From Amycolatopsis decaplanina DSM 44594 (GTDB taxonomy: Bacteria > Actinomycetota > Actinomycetes > Mycobacteriales > Pseudonocardiaceae), in the NCBI RefSeq assembly GCF_000342005.1, contig NZ_AOHO01000058.1, positions 124,001 through 188,000 on the forward strand: a stretch of DNA of 64,000 bases, in the 5' to 3' direction. Numbering within the stretch: the first letter of the stretch is position 1; each line of letters opens with the position of its first letter. Under the pieces are notes generated by a model. The model was not told where the DNA came from, searched no databases, and was given only the letters and a program-made list of their open reading frames with translations. The position numbers and the translations under genes are program-made. Below are positions 33,674-41,436 of this stretch, one piece after another.

Positions 33674-34657
33674 TCACTCCCCCGCGCGGTTCTTCAGCGG
33701 CTCCCACCACGGTCGGTTTCCGCTGTACCAGGCGACCGTGTCGGTGAGACCGTCCTCAAAGGACTTCCGTGGCGCGTAACCGAGCTCCTCCGAGATCTTG
33801 GTGATGTCGACCGAGTACCGGCGGTCGTGCCCCTTGCGGTCCTCGACCGGCTCGACGCTCTCCCAGTCCGCGCCGACGGCTGTCAGCAGCCGCTCGGTCA
33901 GCTCGCGGTTCGTCAGTTCCGTGCCGCCGCCGATGTTGTAGACCTCGCCCGGCCTGCCGTCGTCGGCGACGAGCTGGATACCGTGGCAGTGATCGTCCAC
34001 GTGCAGCCAGTCACGCACGTTGAGCCCGTCGCCGTAGAGCGGGACCTTCTTGCCGTCGAGCAAGTTGGTCACGAAGAGCGGGATGACCTTCTCCGGGAAT
34101 TGGTACGGACCGTAGTTGTTCGAGCACCTCGTGACACAGACGGGTAATCCGTGGGTGCGGAAGAACGAACGGGCCAGCAGATCCGAGGACGCCTTCGACG
34201 CCGAGTACGGCGAATTCGGCTCCAGCGCGTGGTCTTCGGCCCAGGATCCCTCGTCGATCGAGCCGTAGACCTCGTCCGTGGACACATGGACGAACTTCCC
34301 GACCTCGGCCTCGAGCGCGGCCTGCAACAAGGTCTGCGTACCGAGCACGTTGGTCAGCACGAAGTCGGCCGCGCCGGCGATCGAGCGGTCCACATGGGAC
34401 TCGGCGGCGAAGTGCACGACCAGGTCGATGCCCCGCATCAGCTCGCCGACCAGGGCGGCGTCACAGATGTCACCCTTTTCGAACCGGTAGCGCGGGTTCT
34501 CGCGCACCGGCTCCAGGTTCGCTTCGTTGCCCGCGTAGGTCAGCTTGTCGAGCACGATCAGCTCGGCGTCGGCCAAGCTCGGGTACGCCCCCGTCAGCAC
34601 CTGCCGGACGTAATGCGAACCGATGAACCCGGCACCCCCGGTGACCAGCACTCGCAT
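33674..34657 (-). CDS. rmlB: dTDP-glucose 4,6-dehydratase
   Basis: Second step of dTDP-L-rhamnose synthesis. 327-residue extended SDR: MRVLVTGGAGFIGSHYVRQV (NAD-binding), HFAAESHVDRSI, STDEVYGSIDEG (catalytic Thr-Asp-Glu), YSASKASSD (catalytic Tyr and Lys), RCSNNYGPYQFPEK and DWLHVDDHC. Start ATG 34657 places the Rossmann motif at the N-terminus. It is transcribed divergently from the first LCP gene across a 152-base gap. Confidence 0.97.
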   Translation of the reverse strand: MRVLVTGGAGFIGSHYVRQVLTGAYPSLADAELIVLDKLTYAGNEANLEPVRENPRYRFEKGDICDAALVGELMRGIDLVVHFAAESHVDRSIAGAADFVLTNVLGTQTLLQAALEAEVGKFVHVSTDEVYGSIDEGSWAEDHALEPNSPYSASKASSDLLARSFFRTHGLPVCVTRCSNNYGPYQFPEKVIPLFVTNLLDGKKVPLYGDGLNVRDWLHVDDHCHGIQLVADDGRPGEVYNIGGGTELTNRELTERLLTAVGADWESVEPVEDRKGHDRRYSVDITKISEELGYAPRKSFEDGLTDTVAWYSGNRPWWEPLKNRAGE

Positions 34658-34809
34658 CCCGCGATCCTCCCTCTACGACTTCACCGACCGGCCGAGTGTG
34701 TCACGACCGGGGCAACCTTTCACCAGCCTACGGACGTCTAACACAGGGATCAGTACAGTTACCCGGTGAGGCACGCGTGTGCCCTGGGGAGATTCGTGGA
34801 GGACCGCAC

Positions 34810-36348
34810 GTGACCGAGTGGCCCGGGCCACCCATTCCGGCGCGCCGTGGTGACGGCGTCGTGGTGTTCGCCCGCCGTGGCGTGAAGGTCGTGTTCAGCC
34901 TGGTCTCGATCACGATCCTGGCGCTGACCTGGTGGGGCTGGCAGTTCATCGGCGACCCGTCGCAGGGCTTCGCGACCACGAACATCTTCGAGGACGACGG
35001 TCACCCACCGGCGAAACCACTCGACGGCGCGATCGACATCCTGCTCGTCGGCCAGGACAGCCGCACCGACGCGCAGGGCAACCCGCTGCCGCGCGAGGTC
35101 CTCGACATGCTGCACGCCGGCGTTTCCGACGGCGAGCGCCAGACCGACACGATGATCCTGGTGCACATCCCCCAGAACGGTAAGAAGGCGGTCGCGATCT
35201 CCTTCCCCCGCGACTCCTGGGTCGAGATCACCGGCGGTTTCGGCAAGCACAAGCTCAACAGCGCGTACGTGTACGCCTACAACGACACGTCGAAGACGCT
35301 GCAGCAACAGGGCAACTCCGATCTCAAGGACGTCGACGCCAAGGCCAAGGACGCCGGCCGCAAGAACCTGATCGCGACGCTGGAGAAGTTCATCGGCAAA
35401 CCGAAGATGATCGACCGGTACGCCGAGGTGAACCTGTCGAGCTTCTACGAGATCACCAAGGCGATCGGCGGCGTCGAGGTCTGTCTCAACAACGCGGTCA
35501 AGGAGAAGAAGTCCGGCGTGGACCTGCCCGCCGGGAAGTCGATCGTCGAGGGCGTCCAGGCGCTCGCGTTCGTCCGTCAGCGCTACGACCTGCAGAACGG
35601 CGACCTCGACCGGATCGCGCGGCAGCAGGCCTTCCTGTCGGGGCTGGCGAACAAGGTGCTCTCGTCGGACGTCTTGATCAACCCGGCGAAGATCGCGAAC
35701 CTGATCGACGCGGTGAAGAAGTCGGTCGTGCTGTCGGCCGGCTGGGACCTGCCCGAGTTCGCCGCGCAGATGCGCGGGCTGACCAGCGGGAACGTCGAGT
35801 TCCACACGATCCCGACCCAGGGCGACGCGACCATCGGCGGCGCCGCCGTGCTCCGGGTGGACCCGGCTCAGGTGCAGGCCGAGGTCGCCCGCCTGACCGC
35901 CGACGGCGAGACGGCACCCACCTCGACCCCCGCCACCCTGCCGGGCGCGGAAGCGGTCACCGTCGAACTCTTCGACGGGTCGGGCTCGCCCACGATGGCC
36001 ACCGAAACCAGGAACCTCTTGCAGGGCAAGGGTTTCAAACTCGCGGCCGACACCAAGCTCAGCACCCGCAACTCGACGGTCATCCGGTACGCGCCGGGCG
36101 ACGACGACGCGCTGGCCCTGATCAAGCAGGTCTTCGGCACCGCGGTACAGGCCGAGGCGGACCGTGCCGTCGCGCCCGGCAAGGTGCGGGTCCTGCTCGG
36201 CAAGGACTTCAAGGGCGCGTCCGCCGGCGCGGCCACGGCCCCGTCGAAGACGTCGACCCCCTCGAAGCCGGCTCAGCCACCCTCCAGCACTCCGGCGGCG
36301 CCCACCACGACGCGGATCGTCGCGGGCAATGTGCCCTGCGTCAATTAA
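34810..36348 (+). CDS. LytR-CpsA-Psr ligase with LytR_C domain
   Basis: Membrane-anchored phosphotransferase expected to attach arabinogalactan to peptidoglycan, corresponding by position to mycobacterial Rv3267 (Lcp1). 512 residues from GTG 34810, which has GGAGGA 7 bases upstream. A single N-terminal membrane helix (VVFSLVSITILALTWWGWQF) is followed by the extracytoplasmic LCP domain (DILLVGQDSRTDAQGN, QTDTMILVHI, ISFPRDSWVEI, HKLNSAYVYA, AFVRQRYDLQNGDLDRIARQ) and a C-terminal LytR_C domain (TVELFDGSGSPTMATE). A P/T-rich tail ends in VPCVN. It heads a run with a second LCP gene and a TIGR03089 gene. Confidence 0.93.
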   Translation: MTEWPGPPIPARRGDGVVVFARRGVKVVFSLVSITILALTWWGWQFIGDPSQGFATTNIFEDDGHPPAKPLDGAIDILLVGQDSRTDAQGNPLPREVLDMLHAGVSDGERQTDTMILVHIPQNGKKAVAISFPRDSWVEITGGFGKHKLNSAYVYAYNDTSKTLQQQGNSDLKDVDAKAKDAGRKNLIATLEKFIGKPKMIDRYAEVNLSSFYEITKAIGGVEVCLNNAVKEKKSGVDLPAGKSIVEGVQALAFVRQRYDLQNGDLDRIARQQAFLSGLANKVLSSDVLINPAKIANLIDAVKKSVVLSAGWDLPEFAAQMRGLTSGNVEFHTIPTQGDATIGGAAVLRVDPAQVQAEVARLTADGETAPTSTPATLPGAEAVTVELFDGSGSPTMATETRNLLQGKGFKLAADTKLSTRNSTVIRYAPGDDDALALIKQVFGTAVQAEADRAVAPGKVRVLLGKDFKGASAGAATAPSKTSTPSKPAQPPSSTPAAPTTTRIVAGNVPCVN

Positions 36349-36436
36349 TTCCGGGTACTCAGCGTGGCCAGCCTGACGGTGGCCTAGCCTTCTCCTACGA
36401 TCGGATCAGCGACAGCGCCAGGGGAGGTGATCAGGG

Positions 36437-37762
36437 ATGAGCGACGAGGCCGAGGGCGTCAACGAACGTTCTGAGCAGTTGGACGCCGAACAGCCGAAGT
36501 CCGAAGAGGACCCCAAATCGGACACCGAGAGTGACGAAAAGCCGCGGTTCGTCCCGACGCCATACCCGCGGAATCCGCCGCTCCCCCAGCCTTCCGCCCC
36601 GGCCGAGAACGAAGACGAAACGGTCTCGGGTGTGCTCGCCGTCCCCGGGCGACCGCTGCGGCGCGCCGGCCGGATCACCCGCCGGATCGCGCTCGGCCTC
36701 GTCTCCCTGCTCGCCCTCGGCACGACGGGTTACGCGTACGTCACCAAGGACCAGCTGCAGAACAACGTCCCCACGACGAACGCCCTGAGCAAGGCCGACG
36801 ATCCCGCCGCGCCACCCGCCGACGACGGCGCGAACGACATCCTCCTGGTGGGCAGCGACGCGCGGACCGACGCGCAGGGCAACCCGCTGCCGCTCAAGGT
36901 GCTCAAGGAACTGCGCACCGAGGAGAAGCCGGGCGTCAACACCGACACCATCATCATCCTGCGCATCCCCAAGAACGGCGGGAAACCGTCCGGCGTCTCG
37001 ATCCCGCGTGACACCTGGACCGACATCCCCGGCCGAGGCCCCAACAAGATCAATTCAGCGTACGGCGTCGCGAAGGCCAACTACGCGAACGCGCACCGCG
37101 GTGAAACCGATCAGGCGAAACTCGAACGCGATTCCGATCAGGAAGGCCGCAAGGCACTGGTCCAGACCGTGCAGGACCTGACGAAGATCCGCATCGACCA
37201 CTACGCCGAGGTCAACCTGCTCGGGTTCTATCTGCTGACCGAGGCGCTGGGTGGCGTCAAGGTCTGCCTGAATCACTCGACCGAGGACAAGGACTCCGGT
37301 GCGAACTTCCGGCGTGGCGAACAGACCGTGTCGGGCGGTGAGGCGCTTTCCTTCGTGCGGCAGCGGAAGAACCTGCCGCGCGGCGACCTCGACCGCATCG
37401 TGCGGCAGCAGACGTTCCTGTCCTCGGCGCTGAACCAGGTGCTCTCGGCGGGGACGCTGACCAGCCCGTCGACGATGGCGGGCCTGATGGACGTCGTGCG
37501 CCGGTCGATCGTCCTGGACGAAGGACTGGACCTCCTGGAGTTCGCGCAGCAGGCGAAGGGCATCGCGTCGGGCGACCTGACCTTCACGACCATCCCGGTG
37601 GTGAACATCAACGGCCGCAGCGCGGACGGCCAGAGCATCGTCGAGATCGACCCCGCCGCCGTGCGGACCTTCGTCTCCGGCCTGGTGGGCCGGGGCGGCG
37701 GTGGCGGGGCTCCCGGCACGGCTCCGCTGCTCGCCGCGTCGAGCGTTCCCTGCGTGAACTAG
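36437..37762 (+). CDS. LytR-CpsA-Psr family protein
   Basis: 441-residue second LCP protein. Cytoplasmic, acidic and proline-rich N-terminus (about 1-75), membrane helix ITRRIALGLVSLLALGTTGY, then the LCP catalytic domain (DILLVGSDARTDAQGN, NTDTIIILRI, VSIPRDTWTDI, NKINSAYGVA, FVRQRKNLPRGDLDRIVRQ). It lacks the LytR_C domain of the upstream paralogue but ends with the same VPCVN pentapeptide. AGGGGAGG lies 10 bases before ATG 36437. Presumably it transfers a second class of glycopolymer to peptidoglycan or is partly redundant. Confidence 0.92.
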   Translation: MSDEAEGVNERSEQLDAEQPKSEEDPKSDTESDEKPRFVPTPYPRNPPLPQPSAPAENEDETVSGVLAVPGRPLRRAGRITRRIALGLVSLLALGTTGYAYVTKDQLQNNVPTTNALSKADDPAAPPADDGANDILLVGSDARTDAQGNPLPLKVLKELRTEEKPGVNTDTIIILRIPKNGGKPSGVSIPRDTWTDIPGRGPNKINSAYGVAKANYANAHRGETDQAKLERDSDQEGRKALVQTVQDLTKIRIDHYAEVNLLGFYLLTEALGGVKVCLNHSTEDKDSGANFRRGEQTVSGGEALSFVRQRKNLPRGDLDRIVRQQTFLSSALNQVLSAGTLTSPSTMAGLMDVVRRSIVLDEGLDLLEFAQQAKGIASGDLTFTTIPVVNINGRSADGQSIVEIDPAAVRTFVSGLVGRGGGGGAPGTAPLLAASSVPCVN

Positions 37763-37771
37763 CGTTGGGGC

Positions 37772-38479
37772 GTGAGCCTCACCGAACTGCTGCTGCGGCC
37801 CGTGCTCGGGTCGCCCGCGAAACCGCTGATCACGCACTACGACGACAAGCAGGGCAGCCGGGTCGAGCTGTCCGTGGCGACCACGGTGAACTGGGCCGCC
37901 AAGACGGCGAACTGGCTGGTGGACGAGTTCGACGTCGAACCGGGGGACGAGGTCGCCGTGGTGCTGCCGTCGCATTGGCAGACCGCCGGTGTCCTGCTGG
38001 GCGCGTGGTGGTGCGGCGCCAGGGTGGTGACGGAGACCGCGGGCGCGCGGGTGGCCTTCGTCGCGCCGGGCGGTGCTTCCGACGCGTCCGCGACGGCCGT
38101 CGTCTCGCTGCACCCGATGGGCCTCGGACTGCCCGCCGGCTCCGTGCCGGACGGGGCGTTGGACTACCTGACCGAAGCCCGCCTCTCGGGTGACCAGTTC
38201 AGTCCGCTGTTCCCCGTGCCCGGTGACACTCCGGCACTGGGTTCGTCCACTGTGGACGAAGTACTCGCCGAAGCGCGCTCTCGCGCTTCCGGCCTGGGAC
38301 TGTCCGCCGATGACCGCGTTCTGTCCACTGTGGATTGGACGGGCGAGGAAGGGATTCTTTCGGGATTCCTGACACCGCTGGCGGCCGGCGCTCACCTGGT
38401 CCAGGTCACCGACGCGGATCCGGCCAAACTCGCTTCCCGGCGCGAAGCTGAGCGGACGACCGCGGATCTCCCCTCCTGA
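37772..38479 (+). CDS. TIGR03089 family protein
   Basis: 235 residues; positional and sequence match to the family found beside LCP/rml genes in Actinobacteria (Rv3268 in M. tuberculosis). It resembles the N-terminal part of AMP-forming acyl-CoA synthetases (VNWAAKTANWLVDEFDVEPGDEVAVVLPSHWQTAGVLLGAWW) but lacks the ATP-binding and catalytic blocks, so enzymatic activity is doubtful. GTG 37772 is preceded by TAGCGT ending 6 bases upstream, whose TAG is the stop of the previous gene, suggesting an own leaderless transcript. Confidence 0.88.
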   Translation: MSLTELLLRPVLGSPAKPLITHYDDKQGSRVELSVATTVNWAAKTANWLVDEFDVEPGDEVAVVLPSHWQTAGVLLGAWWCGARVVTETAGARVAFVAPGGASDASATAVVSLHPMGLGLPAGSVPDGALDYLTEARLSGDQFSPLFPVPGDTPALGSSTVDEVLAEARSRASGLGLSADDRVLSTVDWTGEEGILSGFLTPLAAGAHLVQVTDADPAKLASRREAERTTADLPS

Positions 38480-38481
38480 CG

Positions 38482-38536
38482 TGCAATGAAGGAGTCTTTC
38501 ATCGCGAAGTTCGCGATGAAAGACTCCTTCATTGCA
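38482..38536. terminator. Perfect 27-bp inverted repeat, TGAAGGAGTCTTTCAT type
   Basis: Arms 38482-38508 and 38510-38536 separated by one G, between convergent stop codons at 38479 and 38543. The arm core GCAATGAAGGAGTCTTTCAT is related to hairpins at 3713, 23671 and 40087. It is probably a bidirectional terminator. Confidence 0.75.
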
Positions 38537-38542
38537 TCGGTG

Positions 38543-38968
38543 TCAGGCGTCCTGAAGCTGCTTCGCCTCACGCTTGCGTCCGAAGAGCGCGTGATCGAGC
38601 GACAGTTTGCCGGCGTTGAAGCCGAGCGCGAGCCCGGCGACCGCCAGGACGAGGACGAGTTCGTAACCGCCCTGACCGGTGAGACCGTTGTCGAGGTGCA
38701 CCGAGAGCAGAGCGCCGACGGAGACCACGACGAAGCCGAGGCCCACCAGCGGCGTCAGAAAACCGACGATGAACAAGATGGCTCCCACGATTTCCACCGC
38801 GATCGCGAAGATCGCCGCGAGCGTCGGGAGCGGGATTCCGGTCTGCTCGAAGAACTTCGCGGTGCCGTCGATCCCGTTTTCCCACTTCTGCAGGCCGTGT
38901 GCGAGGAAGACCACACCGACACCGATCCGGCCCAGCAGGAGGGCGACATCCTTGAAACGAGCGAACAT
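38543..38968 (-). CDS. DoxX family membrane protein
   Basis: 141 residues with four hydrophobic segments (LLLGRIGVGVVFLAHGLQKW, TLAAIFAIAVEIVGAILFIV, PLVGLGFVVVSVGALLSVHL, YELVLVLAVAGLALGFNAG). The HGLQKW motif and the G-x-x-E of the second helix (AIAVEIVGA) are typical of DoxX/DUF417-type proteins, which are linked to quinone or thiol redox functions in the membrane. No partner gene is adjacent. The start at 38968 gives MFARFKDVALLLGRIGVGVV. Confidence 0.9.
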   Translation of the reverse strand: MFARFKDVALLLGRIGVGVVFLAHGLQKWENGIDGTAKFFEQTGIPLPTLAAIFAIAVEIVGAILFIVGFLTPLVGLGFVVVSVGALLSVHLDNGLTGQGGYELVLVLAVAGLALGFNAGKLSLDHALFGRKREAKQLQDA

Positions 38969-39151
38969 CGGGTATCAGCTTTCTGGTCGGTGAATATTCA
39001 ACTTACCCGGATCACGGTAGGGCACCGGGCGCCTCCGGCGGCACCTCCGGAGCGTGATCGACAGGTATCCGACAGGTACCGGACACGGTCGGCGGCATGT
39101 CCTCTGTGGAAGGTCGCGGAGGTTATACCCCCGTACGGCAGGATCTCCTTC

Positions 39152-39610
39152 GTGAGGGACGAACGGCTGACCGGCCTCTGGTCGGATGAGATCGTGCATC
39201 CGGGCAGCGTCGAGTCCGTCGACCTGGCGTTCCGCGATGACGGGTCCGGATGGCTCTACTGGTCGAGCTGGAGCACCGAGTTCGCGGTGTCCCGCTTCAA
39301 CTGGGCGACGCTCACTCCGGACGAATTGGCCTTGACGTTCCATCGCACTCTCGGGGGCACGTGGTCGATCGAAGACGGTGTCACCCGTCACGACGTCGAG
39401 TCCGACGAGAAGGAAGAGTCCGTCATCGAGCTCGGCTACGAAATCGCGCCCGGCGAGGATCCGTTCGGTAATCCGGTGACCCTGCTCTCCCTGGACCGCC
39501 CGCTGGACGACCACCTCGCGGGATCGCGGTTCGCATGGGTCGAGAAGCCGGAGTCGCTCAGCGATCCGTCCGCCGATGCTCCGCGGCCAGACCCGTCCAG
39601 CCCCCGCTGA
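39152..39610 (+). CDS. Hypothetical protein (152 aa)
   Basis: No family recognised. From GTG 39152 the protein reads MRDERLTGLWSDEIVHPGSV; it is rich in W, D and E with alternating strands (SGWLYWSSWSTEFAVSRFNW) and would be a soluble beta-rich protein. The C-terminal 25 residues are P/S/D-rich and probably disordered. TATACC at 39124 may be its -10 element. Its last 53 bases overlap the convergent unknown gene at 39558-39986, so one of the two ends may be mis-set. Confidence 0.6.
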   Translation: MRDERLTGLWSDEIVHPGSVESVDLAFRDDGSGWLYWSSWSTEFAVSRFNWATLTPDELALTFHRTLGGTWSIEDGVTRHDVESDEKEESVIELGYEIAPGEDPFGNPVTLLSLDRPLDDHLAGSRFAWVEKPESLSDPSADAPRPDPSSPR

Positions 39611-39986
39611 CGGCCAGCACCTCGAGCACCCGCTCCGCTTGCTCCGCGAATCCGGCCAGATCGGCGTGCAGCAACGCTATCCGCTCGGCGTCGAGCGGAA
39701 CCTCGTCGTCGGCCCACAGTTCGATCACCGTGCTGACGGTCCACACGAGGAACTGGATGATCCGGATGAACTCCTCCGACGGCTCGTCGACGGCTTCGCG
39801 GTAACCCATCTCGATCTCGTCGCAGGCCGCGACCAGCTCACGCAGCGGCTTGACGACGTCGGCCGCCGTCCCGTCCCACGCGGCCGACGGCCACGTGCGA
39901 TCCCCGAGTTCGAGCCACAACCGCCAGCCGGCGATCAGCTCGGCCTCGTCGTGCGGTGTCCACGACACCGGAGCGAACCAGAACAT
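39558..39986 (-). CDS. Hypothetical protein (about 142 aa)
   Basis: Unrecognised. The ATG at 39986 gives MFWFAPVSWTPHDEAELIAG; a further ATG at 40013 would add nine basic residues. The protein is acidic, helical and W-rich (GWRLWLELGDRTWPSAAWDG, EFIRIIQFLVWTVSTVIELW) with no clear membrane segment. It overlaps the convergent hypothetical gene by 53 bases. Third-position GC bias supports coding. Confidence 0.6.
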   Translation of the reverse strand: MFWFAPVSWTPHDEAELIAGWRLWLELGDRTWPSAAWDGTAADVVKPLRELVAACDEIEMGYREAVDEPSEEFIRIIQFLVWTVSTVIELWADDEVPLDAERIALLHADLAGFAEQAERVLEVLAVSGGWTGLAAEHRRTDR

Positions 39987-40086
39987 CCTTCGAGAGTGAC
40001 ACCGCCGGTCCATGATCGCCGCACTTCCGTGAAGCATCTCACCGAGGGGGCATCTCACCTGCGCATTTCGTCACCTGATCGCGAGC

Positions 40087-40153
40087 CCGTAAGTACATGA
40101 AGGCCCCCTTCCTTGCGTCTAGCGCAAAGAAGGGGGCCTTCATGTACTTACGG
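40087..40153. terminator. Perfect 25-bp inverted repeat, CATGAAGGCCCCCTTC type
   Basis: Arms 40087-40111 and 40129-40153, loop TTGCG...CGCAA which pairs further. It lies 5 bases after the fadE25 stop on the minus strand. Core GTACATGAAGGCCCCCTTC belongs to the TGAAGG/CCTTCA hairpin family. Function as fadE25 terminator is likely. Confidence 0.7.
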
Positions 40154-40158
40154 CAGAT

Positions 40159-41331
40159 TCAGCCTTTGAGCAGGGCGCGGGCCATGACCATACGCTGGAT
40201 CTGGTTGGTGCCTTCGTAGATCTGGGTGATCTTCGCGTCGCGCATCATGCGCTCTACCGGGAAGTCGCGCGTGTAGCCCGCGCCACCGAAGAGCTGCACG
40301 GCGTCCGTGGTCACCGACATCGCGATGTCCGACGCGTACGCCTTCGCGGCCGCGGCCATGTAACCGCCGCGCTTGTCGCCACGCTCGGTCGCCGCGGCGG
40401 AGGCGTAGACGAGGTTCCGGGCAGCCTCGATCTTGATGCCCATGTCGGCCAGCATGAACTGGACGCCCTGGAACTCCGAGATCGACTTGCCGAACTGCTT
40501 GCGCTCCTTGACGTACGCGATGGACGCGTCGAGCGCGCCCTGCGCGATGCCCAGCGCCTGCGCGCCGATGGTCGGGCGGGTGTGGTCGAGGGTGCGCAGC
40601 GCCGTCTTCAGGCCGGTGCCGGGCTCGCCGATGATGCGGTCGGCCGGGATGGTGCAGTTCTCGAAGTGGATCTCGCGGGTCGGCGAGCCCTTGATGCCGA
40701 GCTTCCGCTCCTTCGAGCCGACGGTGAAGCCGGGGTCGTCCTTGTGCACGACGAACGCGGAGATGCCGTTGGCCTTCTTCTCGGCGTTCGGGTCGGTCAC
40801 CGCCATCACGGTGTACCACGACGATTCACCCGCGTTGGTGATCCAGCACTTGGTGCCGTTCAGCACCCAGTGGTCCCCGTCGAGCTTCGCGCGGGTGCGC
40901 ATCGACGCGGTGTCCGAGCCGGCTTCGCGCTCCGAGAGCGCGTACGACGCCGAAGTCTCGCCGGAGGCGATCGACGGCAGGACGAGCTTCTTGAGGTCTT
41001 CCGACGCCGAAAGAATGATCGGCTGGGTGCCCAGCTTGTTGACGGCCGGGATCAGCGACGCCGACGCGTCGACGCGCGCGACCTCTTCGATCACGATGCA
41101 GGCGCCGATGGCGTCCGCGCCCTGGCCGTCGTAGGCCTCGCCGATGTGGACCGCGTTGAAACCCGACTTGACCAGCGCGTTGTACGCCTCGATCGGGTAG
41201 CGCTCGTTCTCGTCGACCTCGGCCGCGTAGGGCTCGATCTCCTTCTCCGCGAGGGCACGCACCGCGGCCCGCAGCTCCTCGTGCTCCTCGGCAAGCTGGT
41301 ACAGACCCGGGCCGTCAGACACCTTCGTCAC
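40159..41331 (-). CDS. fadE25: Acyl-CoA dehydrogenase
   Basis: 390-residue FAD-dependent acyl-CoA dehydrogenase of the short/branched-chain type, catalysing alpha,beta-dehydrogenation of acyl-CoA. Motifs: SYALSEREAGSDTASM and WITNAGESSWYTVMAV (FAD binding), RKQFGKSISEFQGVQFMLAD, LFGGAGYTRDFPVERMMRDA, and IYEGTNQIQR with catalytic base Glu373. Position next to purE-purK matches FadE25 (Rv3274c) of mycobacteria. GTG start at 41331. A palindromic site lies in the 105-base gap to the divergent AMP-ligase gene. Confidence 0.93.
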   Translation of the reverse strand: MTKVSDGPGLYQLAEEHEELRAAVRALAEKEIEPYAAEVDENERYPIEAYNALVKSGFNAVHIGEAYDGQGADAIGACIVIEEVARVDASASLIPAVNKLGTQPIILSASEDLKKLVLPSIASGETSASYALSEREAGSDTASMRTRAKLDGDHWVLNGTKCWITNAGESSWYTVMAVTDPNAEKKANGISAFVVHKDDPGFTVGSKERKLGIKGSPTREIHFENCTIPADRIIGEPGTGLKTALRTLDHTRPTIGAQALGIAQGALDASIAYVKERKQFGKSISEFQGVQFMLADMGIKIEAARNLVYASAAATERGDKRGGYMAAAAKAYASDIAMSVTTDAVQLFGGAGYTRDFPVERMMRDAKITQIYEGTNQIQRMVMARALLKG

Positions 41332-41366
41332 CTCTTCTAACCGCGATTGGGAGTTTGACCGATGTT

Positions 41367-41401
41367 AGCGCTCGTTCACATCGTGCGACATCACGAGCGC
41401 T
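41367..41401. promoter_or_regulatory. Inverted repeat AGCGCTCGT-N17-ACGAGCGCT in divergent fadE25/ligase promoter
   Basis: Perfect 9-base arms (41367-41375 and 41393-41401) separated by 17 bases, midway between the divergent start codons of fadE25 (41331) and the AMP-forming ligase (41437). It could be the operator of a shared fatty-acid regulator (TetR/FadR-like), although no regulator gene is adjacent. Confidence 0.5.
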
Positions 41402-41436
41402 TGTGTCTTTGACCGCAAAGTCCGTACGTTCGAGTG

